From Chimonanthus salicifolius (taxonomy: Eukaryota > Streptophyta > Magnoliopsida > Laurales > Calycanthaceae), in assembly GCA_013350335.1 (NCBI GenBank), contig CM023539.1:31358631-31422630 (forward strand): DNA of 64,000 bases, in the 5' to 3' direction. Both the position numbers and the translations under genes were made by a program. This document shows, one piece after another, positions 20,778-33,927 of the stretch; the stretch's first letter is position 1; each line of letters begins with the position of its first letter. The notes under the pieces are model-generated. The model saw nothing but the letters and a program-made list of their open reading frames with translations. It did no database searches and had not been told where the DNA came from.

Positions 20778-23700
20778 TGTAACACCCCGCCTTTTTCACC
20801 ATAATAATCAGAGTTTATTTTTTTTTTAAATAATAATAAACAAGTGATCGGGGCGGGACGTCACGACGCGAATTAAGTTCGGACTTCTAAAGTCCGACCC
20901 CTAACTGGCCAAGCCCATGTGAGTATGGACTAAGTCCATAAGAATCGATCCACACATGGTACAAATAAAACTTGCAGAATACACTTAATCTTAATCTAAC
21001 TACAGGTTATAATAGATCCTAAGACTACTCCATTTTATATTTTTAGATAACAAAGTACATAATGATATTCTCCAAAATTACTTAAAATAACCTTAGATAA
21101 GCATTCATTCTAAACCGTCCAAATCCTACCAAACCATAGCAAATAGTTAACTGCCTTATTACATGCCAACATCATCTAATTATCAAATTACATTGTCCAA
21201 ATAAACTTAAGTAAAAGGTCAATAAATCAAGTCCATTCAAAGCCCAAGCTCCTATGCTTGGTTTCCTTCAAAATCCTCGTTCTTCCCCTTTCCTGCGTCA
21301 TCCACTAAGGATAGAGATAGGGCGTTACATCAACGCGTCCAGTAGATGTTTCCAATTAGGGCTACCATAAGATTAGTATAAAAACATGCAAATAATATGA
21401 TAATACATGTTCATCAAAATCTCATAAAAACAATGCTATGGATGTAATGCACATGTAATGAGTCCCACTCATCACAAATATACATAGCCTCCTCTTGACG
21501 GGATTCTCATCGTCAAGGTACCCCACAATGGTCTTTCGGACTCCCCGACGGAGTGTGGCCTCCGGTTTCCTCTTGATGGGATTCTCATCACCAAGGTACC
21601 CCACAGTAGGTCTTTCGGACGCCCTGACGGAGTGTGCCCTCTAGTTTCCATAATCACCACCCCATGCCATGCATGAGGTGTCCATGAGTTCATGCCATTT
21701 GTAAACACATCTTAACATATAATACCACTTTGAAACATAATAACTTAACACATAATTCATCAAAATTACGATAAAACATCAAATATAAGTGTGATTCAAA
21801 GAGGTAGGAAACCTACACAAAGTTCACTTAGATTGACTGCTCTTTTAAAATCGTCACCCGTTCACAATTTGTATACCGTTCAAGAAGTCTCGTTGCCCTA
21901 TTTATATAACAGCAAATCAAACATTTATCCATATGATTTCCAACTTAGTCTACGTCCCAAAACCACTTTGTGGGGTTCGGCCATACCCCATGGCCGAACC
22001 TCACCCACTTAAATTTTGTTCTCTCTTTTATTTAACTAAAACCATGCCAATAACTTATATACAAACCCCAATCCACCAAATGCAACCTTATGGGGTTTGG
22101 CCATACACCATGGCCGAACCTCACTTAATTTTGTTTTAATCCCTTCTTTGTATTCTTAAGCCCAAACACATCATTTAAATAACTTAATCTTCCAAATGAA
22201 CCTTGGTAGGATTCGGCCATAAAACATGGCCGAACCTTACCACTTTGGTTTTGGCCCATATTTCAAATCCTTTGGTCATTTCATCTTTGATCATTTCACC
22301 TTTGATCATTTTCATTCATATTTACCATCTTGTCATTAGCATAACACTTTGTTTAATTTTGCTTAAAAACCAAAGTCATATCCAAACCACCTTAGTGGGG
22401 TTCGTCCATACAACATGGCCGAACCTCACCTCACCTCTTAATTTGGTCCTTTAAATCCTTCATTAACCCATCTCCAATTACATTATAAATTAGCACTAAG
22501 TCCACCAAATGACCATTGGTGGGGTTCGGCCATACTACATTGCCGAACCTCACCCTATGGACTTTTATCCCATGTTCCATCATCTATCATGGTTGATCAA
22601 TTTAACACTAAATCCATAACTAAACATAGGTGATTCTTAAATCAAAAGCATATAACAAATCATAATTTCCAACATGATCGTAATCTAATTATCCCATCAA
22701 AACAGTCCATGAGTATGGCCGAACCCTATGGTTCTCTTAATTCAATTATTCCATCATTTAGGCCCAACACTTTAGCCATCACAACCATATGGTTCAGCCA
22801 TCCCATGGCCGACCCAAGATATTAAACTTATCTTCATTCAAAACCCTTTTAACACCCTTATTACATAATATGGATTTTATCCCTTAAAAAACATAAAATC
22901 ACCACATCCTTTCATGGGGTTCGGCCCCTATGATCCAATTTCTACCCTTTTTTGACAGCATAAACCATGATCCAAACCTTTGATAGATTCGGCCATACGA
23001 TGGCCGGATCAGGTTCCCTTAGTGCATTCCTTTTAACAAGTGTTTATTGAGCACTTACCAAAACCCCAACTCCTCCGGTTCTTTCACTTCTTCTTGATCC
23101 TCTCCTTAGTCCTTCCTTCCTTCTCCTTTAGTTGAGACTGATCTTGCTTGTAGACTCCTTGAAATGGTTTAGCCAAAGTATTGATTTGAGAGAGAGAGAT
23201 AGAACTTTTGGCCTTGGATGATAGTGATAACCTTGATGCCAAACTCCTTTGCTGAATTTTGTCTTGGTGAAAGGATCGGCCAAGGACTGATTTTGAGAGA
23301 GACAACCTAGCTAATGTCCTTGGTCTTGAGAGGTGAAACACGTCCAAGAGAGAGAGAGGGAGAGAAGTGAAAATGAATACATCTTTGGCTAATGAAATTC
23401 AGCCTAAGGTTGGCATTACATGTAACTCCCATACCCATTAACCAAAATCCTTTATGTTTACTTGGGGGTTTCATCTATGAAATGAAACTCCCAAAGCATC
23501 CAACGTCTCCCATGGATTGCATTATGTAACCTCCCCCTTACCTCCTCCTCTCATTAACGTCTCAAATGGGGGTTTCATCTTGAGATGAAACTTTTCCTTT
23601 CCTCCAACGTGTAGACTAGAATTTTGAATTTGAAATGCCATAACCCCTTATGTAACTCCACCTCCCTTGATTCTCACCAATGCCCCATGTGTGGGTTTCA

Positions 23701-24371
23701 TGCATGGAATAAAGGCTCCATACTATCCAACGTGCATAATACTTTTGGTTTTGAAACATAACCTCTCCATTTGGAGTTTCATGCAAGACATAACCCTCCC
23801 ATGCAATTCCAACGTGTATATGGATTTAAACTTTGAAATACAACACCCCACATATGTAACTCCCAAAACCGCCACCCCATTCATTTCTTATGTAGGAGTT
23901 ACATGCATGGAATTGCCTCTCCATGCAGCCAACGTGTGGAGTGGTTTAAGTTTGAAACTACAAATCTTCTCCCTCACGTTTACATTTACTCAACTTAATC
24001 ATTTAATTCAACTCCATCTAAACTCAATCATTTATTTCAACTCAATCCAAACTCAATCATTTATTCCAACTCAATCCAAACTCAAACATTTAATTCATCT
24101 TAACCCAATTAAGCTTTGAGCTCACCTAATGGTCAAACATGTCAACCATGACCCATTGAGTCCCAATTGGGTCCTTTGACCCAATTAATCCCTTTGACCC
24201 TAATAAATGTACATTACACATTTAACTTAATTAAACCTTATACTAAGTACATTGGTCTTATTTGAACAATGGGCCCCACTATTTACTCATCTACGATCAT
24301 ATCCTTTTTAATTCATAACTCCAATGGCATTTTCGTAAATATTAATATATTGAAAAATCTAGGGTATTACA
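20778..24371 (-). repeat. 5' LTR of element B
   Basis: 3,594 bp. On the minus strand it starts with TGTAATACCC at 24,371 and ends in GGGTGTTACA at 20,778. TTCGGCCA/TGGCCGAA palindromes recur near 21,975, 22,094, 22,209, 22,398 and 22,515, with a remnant near 22,709. The conserved CTACTGGACGCGTTGA-type hairpin is at 21,320-21,345. Two near-identical 80-bp units lie at 21,485-21,645. Confidence 0.93.
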
Positions 24372-25796
24372 GATTCAGTCGACTGAAATGAAAAGTTGAT
24401 TTTCAACTGATGTTTCCAAAAACTTTAGTCTTACTGGAAGGATGTAAGGGGTGATTTAAATCAAATGGATAATTAAATTAATATATGTGTATGAGTAAAT
24501 TGATAAGGTAAAGACTGTGTGATTCACTTTCACGCGACGGTTAGCGATTGTTCGTGAGAAACAAGAAAAAGACAGTAAATCGGACTTGGGTAGGATTCCT
24601 ACCTTGTTGAGATGCATATGGATCTTATATGTTACTGATTTTAATTTCAGTACAATGTTTATTTTGGTAAATCAAATGGAATATGTTTTATGAACTGTTT
24701 TCAATGTTATTATGTATTTTATACGAAATGACATTTGTGCATCCATAATCTCATGTATGGCATGGGAGGGAATATATGGGACAGCAAACCAAGTTATGAG
24801 CTGTCCGGACATGACTTGGGGCTTGAGACTAGCTTATGATGTGAACCATTGACTTATTGGCCTTGTCCGAGATTGCTAGATAGGGGTACGGCGTAACTTG
24901 GGCTAAAGAGCTCCGGGATAACCAGTCCAAAAACCCTGCGCAGAGGGAGGAGTCCAAGGTCCATCGGTAATTCCGATTAACACACGTGGGGAGGTATAAC
25001 AGTTACCTAGGTGGTGCCGTCACAAAACACTGCGGACATAAATGGCCAAGGGAACACCTTGATATGGTTTCATTATATCAAGGAAAATGTGATGATGATA
25101 TGTATGATGTTTGATATGGAGATTTGGTGGGGAATCACTGGCATATGACACCTATGGCATTGACATATACATGAGCATGATTTGGATATGATTATCATGC
25201 ACTGATTTTTGGTACTATGATATGTTTACAGTTTTGATATGATGTATTTATTCTAATTTTTATATTGATCCTATGTATATAACCCTATTTGGAATTCCTA
25301 CTGGGCGCGTTGACTAACGCCCTTACTTCTACCCTTAGATGATGGAACAGGGAATGGAAAGGACTTGGGACAGTGAAGGAAGCCAAGCTTAGGAGCTTAG
25401 GCAGATGATGCTTATTTTACTTAATTTATTTTGGAACAATGTATTTGAGATAATTAGCACTTTTGGGATTGTTATAACTTACTTTATTTTGCTATGGTTG
25501 ATTGATGATTTTGGATATTAAACTTAAGTTAATTTAATAGTGATTGGCTTCCTTGCTTTTAATATCATGATAATGGATAGTTTCTATTTATATAATAATT
25601 CTGCAGTTATGTCATAGAACATGTGAACTATTTTAGTGGACTTGGTCCACACACACGTATCGTTGGCCAGTTAATGGTCGGGCTTAGAAACCCGGACTTA
25701 GCTCGCGTTGTGACGTTCCCGCTCTCTCTCACCCTTTCATTTAAAAAAATATATATACTCTGATTTTCGGAGAGTGAAAAAAGGCGAGGCGTTACA
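24372..25796 (+). repeat. Element C 5' LTR, right part only
   Basis: Collinear with 32,516-33,927, ending GGCGAGGCGTTACA. It contains the conserved hairpin CCTACTGGGCGCGTTGACTA at 25,297-25,320 followed by CTACCCTTAG. Confidence 0.92.
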
Positions 25797-25798
25797 GT

Positions 25799-25810
25799 TG
25801 GTATCAGAGA
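25799..25810 (+). other. Primer binding site of element C
   Basis: TGGTATCAGAGA, two bases after the LTR end. The last base differs from the Met-tRNA match (C) seen in A and B. Confidence 0.85.
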
Positions 25811-26240
25811 GAAATCGGAAGTGTGAATATTTCAAAGTAAGATTAATACGGTATCATGTCTCACTGACAAGATAAGAATCCCAACTGACCGACTCTTCGG
25901 AGTCTGCTGTACGAGGGCCGGATTAATTTATTTTGTTGAGAATTAGACTGAAACATTCAATGTGAGAGCAACACTCGATAAAAAAAAAAAAACAAAAGAA
26001 TAACAACAAGGGAAGGACAATCACTATAAGCTTGGATTTATCAAACATAGCACAGTAGGACATATTTCCCCGAAACAAGAAACATCAAGATTTCCCCAAA
26101 TTAAAAGACAATATGTAATACATAGGAAAATTTCCCCAAAATAAGAAATACAAGATGCTGATTTGGCAATTCCCCAAAATATGTAAACACAAAAGTTTAT
26201 GAGAAAAGTAAGTCAAACGATGTTTCAATGACTTTGGAAA

Positions 26241-26879
26241 ATGCCTCCGAGAAGAAGAAGAACCAAACAAAACTCGCATCAGGAGGAAGAGGTACATCAC
26301 CCACACCAGGAAGAGGGGCAAAACAGTGTCAATATTCATGAAGTACCTCCTGAGTTACAGAGCCTAGTACAGGCTGTGGTCACTTCTGTTCTACAGCAAC
26401 ATCAGAACGGCAATGTAGGCGCGACCTCAAATGAATCAAAGGACCGGAATATGGTCAAGGATTTCCAACAGCAGCGTCCCCCTTATTTCAAAGGGAAAGA
26501 GGGACCCGCAGAAGTAGAAAACTGGGTTGAGAACATCACAAAAGTCTTGAAGCTGGTCAAGACCACCGGTAATGAGGATCGGATATTGCTGGCTACTTCA
26601 TAATTAGTGGATGATGACGGTAAATGGTGGAGAATTATCAAACATCAGCAAGCACAGAATCCAGCGGAGGAAAGGACCGAGATGACATGGGACCAGTTCG
26701 TTGGAATGTTTCTAGATCATTATTTTCCAGACGAAGAAAAGAAGCGCCAGATCCAAGCATTCATATCTCTAGTCCAGGGCACCATGACGATTACGGATTA
26801 CTATCAAGGAGTTTCTCCTTTTATCATGTTATGCTTTGTACATGGTAGACACAGAATACAGGAAGGCTCGGAAATTTGA
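26241..26879 (+). pseudogene. Element C gag N-terminus and capsid
   Basis: The ATG at 26,241 opens MPPRRRRTKQNSHQEEEVHH, then PPELQSLVQAVVTSVLQQHQ and the gag domain. An in-frame TAA (26,601-26,603) falls inside LLATSQL, where relatives have Gln. The frame then continues (WWRIIKHQQAQNPAEE, MTWDQFVGMFLDHYFPDEEK) to a frameshift near 26,810. Remaining capsid sequence (GLRPSLRAKVTIF) follows in another frame. Confidence 0.88.
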
Positions 26880-26995
26880 ACATGGCCTACGACCTAGCCT
26901 AAGAGCCAAGGTCACCATATTCAAATCAACTACTTTGGCGAAAGTGGTTAGCCGAGCTAGTATAGCTGAGCAAGAGCTGATGGAAATGGTCAAGT

Positions 26996-27379
26996 TTGTG
27001 GACAACCGCTGAGGTTAAAGTAGGGGAAATGTTTTCCTCCCGAATAAGAGCTTCAGACCCAACTTTGGGAGACCCTCACCTTCTACTGGGTCAACTGAAG
27101 GTTTTCGTCCCAACCAGCCCTCCACATCAGGATTTGTCGCTTAGGTGCCCCGAGGTGTTAGCAACTGTTTCTAGTGTGGACCAACAGGGCCATTTCAAGA
27201 GGAAGTACCCACTGATCAGCAGACCTCCTAACTCCAGGGGTACCTTCCGTCCTCCAGCTCGACCAGCTCATTCTCAAGCATCCAGAGCATATAACCAGGC
27301 AGGACGGGCACTACTCCGACAGGATCTTGATGACTGTATACTTTGGCTCCTCCTCCAGAGACAGTGGATCACTCGGTGA
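26996..27379 (+). pseudogene. Element C nucleocapsid region, zinc knuckle destroyed
   Basis: Aligned with the nucleocapsid of A and B. The knuckle region reads QQGHFKRKYP in one frame and meets a stop in the other, so no complete CCHC motif remains. The Arg/Pro/Ser-rich tail (PPNSRGTFRPPARPAHSQ) is still visible. Confidence 0.75.
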
Positions 27380-27615
27380 TTCAAGCTATGGCAGTAGTCG
27401 GCAGTTCTTATGCTTTTGGATTATTTGATTCCTGAGCATCCCACTCCTTTGTATTTGCTGCCTTCATATCTACCACTGTCACTTTAGTACAATAACTGTC
27501 CACCGCACTTACTATTGTATCCTCCATTGGAGACACATCACTAGGTCTAATTTGCACTTCAGTAGACACTGAACTTGCTGGGTTTAGGTTTAAGTTCAAT
27601 TATCTGGTACTCGAA
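27380..27615 (+). pseudogene. Element C protease with stop in the active site
   Basis: Reads VVGSSYAFGLFDS, then TGA (27,433-27,435) in place of the Gly of the catalytic D-S-G triad, then ASHSF. Another stop follows near 27,494. The protease cannot be made. Confidence 0.85.
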
Positions 27616-28497
27616 ATGACAGAGTACGACATCATATTTGGCATGGATTGGTTGGCTAACTTCCAGGACAGCATTGACTGCCATCTCCGCAAGGTAATAT
27701 TCTGGTCACCCGAAGGGAAACGATATGTGGTACATGCCCACAGACAGAGCATTCCAATGACCAAAAGATTGCACGAGGAAATGAACCGTCTAGTACTGAA
27801 CAACATCAAACTAGACAAGGCACCAATGGCTGAACTACTTGTGGTGGTGAAAGAATACACAGAGGTATTCCCGACAGGACTCCCTAGATTGCCTCCAAAG
27901 AGGGAGATTGATTTTGAGATCTTGCCACATTATTGGATGGCCCCAGCAGAAATGTCTGAGCTGAAGAAACAAATTGATGAACTGCTCAGACTAGGATGCA
28001 TCTGGAAGAGCACATCATCATGGGGAGCACCGGTGTTATTTGTGAAGAAGGATGGTACACTTCGGATGTGTGTGGATTACAGGAAATTGAACCAGTTGAC
28101 AATCAGAAACAAGTACCCTCTATCCAGAATTGATGATCTATTCAATCAACTCAGAGGTTCCAGTCATTTCTCCAAGATTGATCTGATGTCAGGATACCAT
28201 CAAATCCGTGTCAGGAATGAGGACATAGAGAAGACAGCTTTCAGAACTCGGTATGGACTATATGAATATGTGGTCATGCCGTTTGGACTCACCAATGCAC
28301 CAGCTGTGTTCATGGATCTAATGTACAGAATTTTTCGTCCTTATCTGGACAAGTTCGTAATTGTCTTCATTGACGACATCCTAATTTACTCTACAAGCCG
28401 TGAGGAGCATGCTGAGCATCTGAGAATAGTCCTTGGATACTTTAAAGAAGAACCAATTATATGCCAAAGCAAGCAAGTGCGAGTTCTGGCTATCTGA
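27616..28497 (+). pseudogene. Element C protease end and reverse transcriptase
   Basis: 293 codons starting in the protease end ([14 protein letters not shown]) and running through [55 protein letters not shown] and [14 protein letters not shown] with both catalytic regions intact. The section before [10 protein letters not shown] is about eight codons shorter than in A and B. A frameshift near 28,437 ends it, and the thumb continues in another frame. Confidence 0.9.
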
Positions 28498-29076
28498 GGT
28501 CAATTTCTTAGGACATGTCATATCAGCAGAAGGAATAGCCGTGGACCCGGCTAAAGTGGCAGCAGTTAGAAACTAGAAAGCTCCGAAGAATGTGACCGAA
28601 ATTCGTAGCTTTCTGGGATTTGCCGATTATTATTGGAAGTTTATTGTGGACTTCTCCAAGATTGTAGCTCCACTCACCAAACTCACTCAGAAGGGAGTCA
28701 AATTTGAATGGTCTGATGTGTGCAACCGAAGGTTCAAAGACCTAAAAGAGAGGCTTACGATGCTCCTATTCTGATCTTGCCGGAAAGAGGCAAGGGCTAT
28801 GAAGTATATTGTGATGCTTCAAGAGAAGGACTTGGGTGTTCTCTTACTCAAAGTCAACACATAGTGGCTTATGGTTCAAGGCAGTTGAAAATTCATGAAT
28901 GCCACTATACCACACATGATCTGGAATTAGCCGCAGTGGTCTTCGCCCTCAAAAGTTGGAGACACTATCTTTATGGTGAGAAATTTGAGGTATTTTCAGA
29001 TCACAAAAGTTTGAAATATGAGTTTGATCAGAAGGAACTCAACATGAGGCAGTGCAGATGGATGGAGTATCTGTAA
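28498..29076 (+). pseudogene. Element C RT thumb and RNase H
   Basis: Pieces at 28,592-28,774 ([20 protein letters not shown]) and 28,720-29,076 ([50 protein letters not shown]) in different frames. There is a TAG at 28,574-28,576 where relatives have Trp, a frameshift near 28,755, and a TAA at 29,074-29,076. Confidence 0.85.
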
Positions 29077-29620
29077 GATTATGAGTTCGCACTTCAATAT
29101 CATCCTGGCAAGGAGAACAAAGTGGCAGATGCCCTCAGTCGCATGACACATGCAACAGTGGCCAGTTTGATTATGAAGGAATGGGAGATGCTGACAACTA
29201 TCCGGGAGTTTAATATGTATATCAAGGACCGTGGGAGTATGTACAATCTGATGGTACAGTCCAACATGGTCACCAAGATTGAGCAAGAACAGCGGGCAGA
29301 TCCGGAAGTGGAAGGAATATGGGCTAAGATGTCCTACTGGTGAGGTTGTACTAGAATGGGATTTATGACTGGGACAAGGTTTTTTATTCCGAGGTAGGAC
29401 ATATGTGCCTCAAAGCTACAGAAAAGAGCTATTAATCGAAGCACATCAAACAAAACTCTCCATTCATCTGGGTAGCACCAAGATGTATCATGATCTAAAG
29501 TGACACTATTGGTAGCATGGACTTAAGAGAGATTTTGCTGATTTTGTTGCACATTGCTTGACTTGTTAGCAAGTCAAGACAAAACATCAGAAACCACCAG
29601 GATTACTCAAACCCTTACCA
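29077..29620 (+). pseudogene. Element C RNase H end and integrase zinc-finger region
   Basis: Continues past the TAA with DALSRMTHATVASLI and EQEQRADPEVEGIWAKMS (29,122-29,343). After a frameshift, degraded sequence corresponds to the His pair (AHQTKLSIHLG) and to the cysteine region, with further stops. Confidence 0.75.
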
Positions 29621-30649
29621 GTGCCAGAGTGGAAATGGGAACATATTTCCATGGATTTTGTGACAGGATTGCCAAGGTCATCAAAGGGCAACGATGTAAT
29701 ATGGGTTGTGGTAAATCAATTGACCAAATCTGCACACTTTCTCCCAATCAAGATGATAGATTCATCTGAGACTTTGGGACGACGATACATCAAAGATATC
29801 ATCAAACTACATGGTATACCCAGGACCATTGTGTCTGATAGAGATGGCCGATTCGCTAGCAGAGTGTGACAGAGCATGCAGTCGGCTATGGGGACCAACT
29901 TGTTGATCAACATAGCTTTCCATCCACAAACTAACAGTCAGTCAGAGAGGAAAATACAGACGTTGGAAGTTATGCTAAGATCTTGTATGGTAGACTTCAA
30001 GGGTGGTTGGGAAGATCATTTACCACTGGTTGAGTTCTCGTACAACAACAGTTACCAGGCAAGTCTCAAGACGGCTCCATTAGAAGCGTTGTATGGTAGG
30101 CCCTGTAGATCACCAGTGTGTTGGACAGAGGCCGGTGAGCCTACACTTATTGTACCTGATCTAGTTGTAGAAACCACAGAACAAATCAACGTGATACGAC
30201 AACATCTACTCATTGCACAAAGTCGACAGAAGAGCTATGCTGATAAGAGAAGGAGGTTCCTTGAGTTTGAAATGGGAGACTTAGTGTTCTTGAAGGTCTC
30301 GCCGCGAAAGGGGCATATGCGATTTGGAAAGAAAAGGAAACTGTCACGACCCTTTTCATTCCAAAAGAGAGTGGGGGAAATGGAGTATCAATTGATACTT
30401 CCTCCGCAGTTATCATCACTGCACGATGTATTCCATGTGTCTATGTTGAGGAAGTACAATCCTGATCCCTCACATGTGCTGAACGTACAGGATATAAAAG
30501 TGCAAAGCGACGTGACCTACGTCCAGAATCCAGTCAGAGTGGTGGAGACGGAACAAAGGGTTTTCGGAACCGAACAATTCAGTTCTTCAAAGTGGTATGG
30601 GACCGACATGGTAATGGGGAAGTCACTTGGGAACTTGAATCGGAAATGA
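29621..30649 (+). pseudogene. Element C integrase core, C-terminal part and tail
   Basis: 29,621-29,869 holds [34 protein letters not shown] (Asn where Asp is usual) and [10 protein letters not shown], ending at a TGA where relatives have Trp. In phase after it, 29,876-30,649 covers SERKIQTLEVMLRSCMVDFK, VEFSYNNSYQASLKTAP, VSMLRKYNPDPSHVL and VRVVETEQRVFGTE, where it shifts. The chromodomain-like end (about 30,590-30,678) is legible only in another frame. Confidence 0.85.
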
Positions 30650-30721
30650 GAGCAGCTCATCCTGAGCTATTTATGTAATCTGTTTGAAAACCCTACTTCG
30701 CTCGATTTCGGGACGAAAATT

Positions 30722-30738
30722 TCAAAAGAGGGTAATAT
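30722..30738 (+). other. Polypurine tract of element C
   Basis: TCAAAAGAGGGTAATAT immediately before the LTR start TGTAACACCC. Confidence 0.85.
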
Positions 30739-33700
30739 TGTAACACCCGAATTTTTCAATGCATAAATATATTGGATTTTGTCTATTTAAATCGTTAAAT
30801 TGATTGAATTTAAGATTTATGGATAAAATGAACCTTAGATGGGTAAAGGAGTTTTGGGTCAATAACCCAATTAAGATCCAATGGATCATGGTTAGGATTT
30901 GATTTGGAGGTAATTGGGTAAATGTGATTAAATGGGCCAATTGCCCAATTGGGACCCAATGGGTCATGGATGAGCTGATTTTAGGTAAATGGGTAAGGCT
31001 TAATTTAATTGGGTCAGCTACCCAATTAAGACCCAAATCCACCTCATCAAGTGAGGTGGCATGTAAGTAACATGGTCAATGTGGGACCCCATGGGCCATG
31101 TGTTATGGTCGACCATGTCATGGTTGACTTGGTCAATCACCAAAGGGATTAAAGGGTTGCATGAGTAATGCTGAGTTATGGTTGAGTTGAATTGGCGTGA
31201 GTGATTAATGAGTTCAAATAATTAAATTACATGACTTGAGTTCAATTGAGTTAAGCCATTAAGTGAGTTGAGTGGGAAGATGGAGGGTTTCCATCTCAAA
31301 GGATGGAACCCAAGGAAAATAAATGGAAGAGACCCCAAGGAACTCGATGGAGTGAGGTGTCTCCTTGGTTAAGCCAAGGGACACCTTGAACAAACTAAGA
31401 AGTGGTAAGCGAAGATGGAAAGACATAGGCTGTAACAAAGGGGTACAACCAAGGGGCACTTCACACCCCTTGGCCGAATCTCATATTGCACAAAAGAAGA
31501 TTCTTTCATCTCCTCTTCTCATCTCTCTCCCAATTCGTCTACACCTAGAAGATCAGTGAAGCACTAAGGAAGGAAAAGAACTAAGGAGGAATTCAGAGTA
31601 AAAAGAAACGAATGAGACGGGAAAGAAGGTAAGGTTCTATGTTTCATAAAATTAGTTTAAAATTAAAGGAAACCATAGTTTTGGTCTCGGTATGGCCGAA
31701 CCTATGAGTTCCAGATTTAGTTGGAAGCATTGGCTAAACTGTTGTAAGCCATGGAAATTGATATGTATGGGAAATCAACAACCAAGGGATTTATTTTATA
31801 ATCATGTTTGAAATGGTTTAACTGATTGAAATGATAATGAATAGATCCTAATTTTGGATAGTGAGAAGAGTAAATTCAACTGAGTGTTTTATTATGACGA
31901 TAACCATGTATAGAAATGATAAGAAGTGGATTTCATGAAAAGGGTCGAGTCAAATAGTCAAACAAAAGAGACTGACAAATAAGTCAGTCGACTGAATCAG
32001 GGATTCAGTCGACTGAACTGGTGTTGGACGAATCAGAATATAGTTTCTTGGGGTTTCAGCCAACTGAATATGGGATTCACTTGACTGAGCTAATGGTGGC
32101 TGAAACAGAAAACTGTTTTTGGGAGTTTCAGCCGATTGAATCTGGTGATTCAGTCGACTGAAAGGAGACGTAACAAATAAGGAAAAGGATTAGGCGTGTG
32201 AATCTGTGATTCAGTCGACTGAATGATTACTTATCAAACAAGGAAGACCATTGGTTGAGGATTAAGCCGACTGAATCTGTATTGGCCGAACACACTATTT
32301 ATCTGGTCCAAAGGCAGCCGGATTCAGTCGACTGAAAAAGGATTGACCAGGGATGTGAAGGGTTTGACTCAGAGTCAATCGACTGAATCTGTGATTCAAT
32401 CGACTTAAAGGTAGCGAGTCAAGGAAAGAACAGTACTGAGTTGGGTTTCAGCCGACTGAAAGTAAATTTCAGTCGACTAAAAGTCTGCAGTAAGGCAGAA
32501 CACTGTTGCAGAGCGTGATTCAGTCGACTAAAATGAAAAGTTGATTTTCAACTGATGTTTCCAAAACTTTAGTCTAGCTGGAAGGATATAAGGGGTGATT
32601 TAAATCAAATGGATAATTAAATTGATATATGTGTATGATTAAATTGATAAGGTAAATTAAATTCACTTTCACGCGACGGTTAGCGATTGTTCGTACGAAA
32701 CAAAAAAAGGACAGTAAATCGGACTTGGGTAGGATTCCTACTTTGTTGAGATGCATATGGAATATGTTTTCAGTACAATGTTTATTTTGGTAAATCCAAA
32801 TGGAATATGTTTTATGAACTGTTTTCAATGTTATTATGTATTTTGATACAAAATGACATTTGTGCATACATAACCTCATGCATGGCATGGGAGGGAATAT
32901 ATGGGGCAGCAAGCCAAGTTATGAGCTGTTCGGATATGACTTGGGACTTGAGACTAGCTTATGTAAAGCTATGTGAACCATTGACTTATTGGCCTTGTCC
33001 GAGATTGCTAGATAGTGGTATGGCGTAATTTGGGCTACAGAGCTCTGGGGTAACCAATCCAAAAACCCTCCGCAGAGGGAGGAGTCCACGCTCCATCGGT
33101 AATTCTGATTAACACACGTGGGGAGGTATAACAATGACCTGGTGATGCCGTCACAAAACACTGCGGACGTAAATGGCTGAGGGAACACCTTGATATGTTT
33201 TCATTATATCAAGGAAAATGTTATGATGATATGTATGATGTTTGATATGGAGATTGGGTGGGGAATCACTGGCATATGACACCCATGGCATTGACATATA
33301 CATGAGCATGATTTGGATATGATTATCATGCGCTGATTTTTGGTACTATGATATGTTTACAGTTTTGATATGATGTATTTATTCTGATTTTTATATTGAT
33401 CCTATGTGTATAACCCTATTTGGAATTCCTACTGGGCACATTGACTAACGCCCTACTTCTACCCTTAGATGATGGAACAGGGAATGGAAAGGACTTTGGA
33501 CATGAAGGAAGCCAAGCTTAGGAGCTTGGGCAGATTATGCTTATTTTACTTAATTTATTTTCAAACAATGTATTTGAGATAATAAGCATTTTTGGGATTG
33601 TAATAACTTAGTTTATTTTGCTATGGTTGATTGATGATTTTGGATATTAAACTTAAGTTAATTTAATAGTGATTGGCTTCTTTGTTTTTAATATCATGAT

Positions 33701-33927
33701 GATGGATAGTTTCTATCCATATAATAATTCCACAGTTATGTCATAGAACGTGTGAACTGTTTTAGTGGACTTGGTCTACGCACACGTATCGTTGGCCAGT
33801 TAAGGGTCGGGTTTGGAAACCTGGACTTAGCTCGCGTCGTGACGTTCCCACTCTCTCTCACTCTTTCATTTAAAAAAAAAAAAATATACTCTGATTTTCG
33901 GCGAGTGAAAATGGGCGGGGCGTTACA
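30739..33927 (+). repeat. Element C 3' LTR
   Basis: 3,189 bp from TGTAACACCC to GGCGGGGCGTTACA. An array of palindromes with core TTCAGTCGACTGAA occupies 31,981-32,530. The conserved hairpin (CCTACTGGGCACATTGACTA) is at 33,428-33,452. The solo LTR at 57,226 belongs to the same family. Flanking sequence at 33,928 (TTAGGTGGTACC) is interior Sirevirus LTR. Confidence 0.93.
31981..32530. repeat. Palindrome array GATTCAGTCGACTGAATC type in element C LTR
   Basis: Many imperfect copies of TTCAGTCGACTGAA, often in back-to-back pairs separated by a few bases, so each pair can fold into a hairpin. Several copies carry single C/T or A/G changes. Confidence 0.85.

Larger units (their letters stand above)
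1..24371 (-). mobile_element. Element B: Tekay/Del-type gypsy retrotransposon, minus strand, interrupted
   Basis: Minus-strand LTR retrotransposon in two blocks, 1-6,305 and 20,548-24,371, separated by element A. The left block holds part of the 3' LTR, the polypurine tract and gag-pol. The right block holds the start of the leader, a Met-tRNA-type primer site and a 3.6-kb 5' LTR. The order gag, protease, RT, RNase H, integrase, chromodomain-like tail is that of Ty3/gypsy chromoviruses, and the long LTRs fit Tekay/Del. The frames carry many stops and frameshifts. The 3' LTR runs off the left edge of the window. The two LTR stretches that can be compared (1-1,547 and 22,841-24,371) differ at only a few positions per hundred by eye. 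Confidence 0.9.
24372..33927 (+). mobile_element. Element C: Tekay/Del-type gypsy retrotransposon, 5' LTR split by element B
   Basis: Plus-strand element with the last 1.4 kb of its 5' LTR, a primer site, gag-pol, polypurine tract and a complete 3.19-kb 3' LTR. Sequence at 24,372 matches the interior of the 3' LTR (about 32,516), which shows that B inserted into the C 5' LTR. The start of that LTR must lie left of the window. The element is more decayed than A, with a lost zinc knuckle and many stops. It itself sits inside the Sirevirus LTR that resumes at 33,928. Confidence 0.9.

Noticed and set aside
21791..22454. Overlapping plus-strand frames in the B 5' LTR with repeated MAEPH-like words
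   Set aside because: They come from the CATGGCCGAACCTCA palindromes being translated. No protein evidence.
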